This document shows positions 63,963 to 64,000 of a stretch of DNA of 64,000 nt, in pieces. Under the pieces are notes generated by a model, which made no database searches, had not been told where the DNA came from, and worked only from the letters and a program-made list of their open reading frames with translations. This DNA is from DAHUYF01 sp963838385 (GTDB taxonomy: Bacteria > Pseudomonadota > Alphaproteobacteria > ATCC43930 > CGMCC-115725): positions 1,178,001 to 1,242,000 of the forward strand of contig CAWIRE010000001.1 of assembly GCA_963838385.1 (NCBI GenBank). The letters are read 5' to 3'. The translations under genes were made by a program, and so were the position numbers. How positions within the stretch are numbered: position 1 is the stretch's first letter; the number at the start of each line of letters is the position of its first letter.

Positions 63963-64000
63963 CTACCCCCAGATCTCGCGCGCGGTCTCGACGATGAGGC
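63963..64000 (-). CDS. C-terminus of an unidentified gene
   Basis: The minus strand from the right edge reads LIVETAREIWG and stops at TAG (63963-63965), followed immediately by a strong hairpin. Eleven residues are too few to identify the protein. Real coding is suggested only by the terminator-like context. Confidence 0.4.
   Translation of the reverse strand, partial: LIVETAREIWG

Overview
This 64 kb window is GC-rich (about 70 percent by eye) and reads as ordinary chromosome of an alphaproteobacterium, probably a Rhodospirillales-type lineage. The evidence is the set of alphaproteobacterial signature genes: Usg, the TIGR01459-type HAD hydrolase, a PAS_5 protein, a SinR-like XRE regulator with the ...VDVYVG... 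start, COX15-type heme A synthase, BluB and a LiuR-type MerR regulator. I see no rRNA, tRNA, insertion sequence, prophage, CRISPR array or biosynthetic gene cluster.

Layout. 1-4.9 kb (minus strand): fatty-acid/acyl-CoA block with a thiolase, a LiuR-like MerR regulator that has its own operator, a Crp/Fnr regulator, a FadD-type acyl-CoA ligase, a small charged protein and a tandem Usp protein. Three copies of a structured repeat sit directly at 3' ends of these genes. 5-11.4 kb (plus): DUF4910-type peptidase, phospholipase D lipoprotein, IlvD/Edd dehydratase and a Kef-type antiporter. 11.4-15.5 kb: RidA, an N-acyl-D-amino-acid deacylase, an orphan VapB antitoxin beside a 20-codon VapC stub, BluB, a DSD1-type PLP enzyme and the last ~30 codons of a lost peptide-ABC ATPase. 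15.6-24.3 kb (plus): amidase, MarR regulator, then a TRAP transporter (DctP-Q-M) followed by both subunits of an indolepyruvate:ferredoxin oxidoreductase, apparently one uptake-and-oxidation operon for a 2-oxo (aryl) acid. 24.3-26.5 kb: small membrane protein, MetE-like protein, PAS protein. 26.8-36 kb: a complete MdtABC-type RND efflux operon with its own outer-membrane factor. 36-45.3 kb (minus): heme A synthase, Usg, methylmalonyl-CoA mutase, MFS exporter, ATM1-like ABC exporter, patatin and MeaB (the mutase's G-protein chaperone), then L28. 45.4-64 kb: mixed housekeeping and stress genes (TerB, FMN-binding protein, DinG-like helicase, PyrD, HAD, PerM, EEP phosphatase, beta-propeller protein, XRE regulator, alcohol dehydrogenase, FMN reductase, Usp, ArsR, DUF882 and an LdtD-type L,D-transpeptidase).

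Themes: acyl-CoA/propionyl-CoA catabolism with B12 support (FadD, thiolase, LiuR-like regulator, mutase, MeaB, BluB); D-amino-acid or peptide salvage (deacylase, RidA, DSD1 enzyme, amidase); arylpyruvate-type oxidation (TRAP plus Ior); and efflux.

The most unusual signals are not protein genes: (i) a four-copy, two-hairpin repeat with compensatory base changes in both stems, three copies fused to the stop codon of a gene; (ii) a long two-tier stem-loop between the mutase gene and the MFS gene; (iii) a very stable hairpin that buries the ribosome binding site of dctQ; (iv) eight reading-frame breaks in seven otherwise intact genes, six of which are repaired by removing one A from a GAAC[G]TC context, which points to a systematic sequencing artefact (possibly linked to base modification) rather than gene decay.
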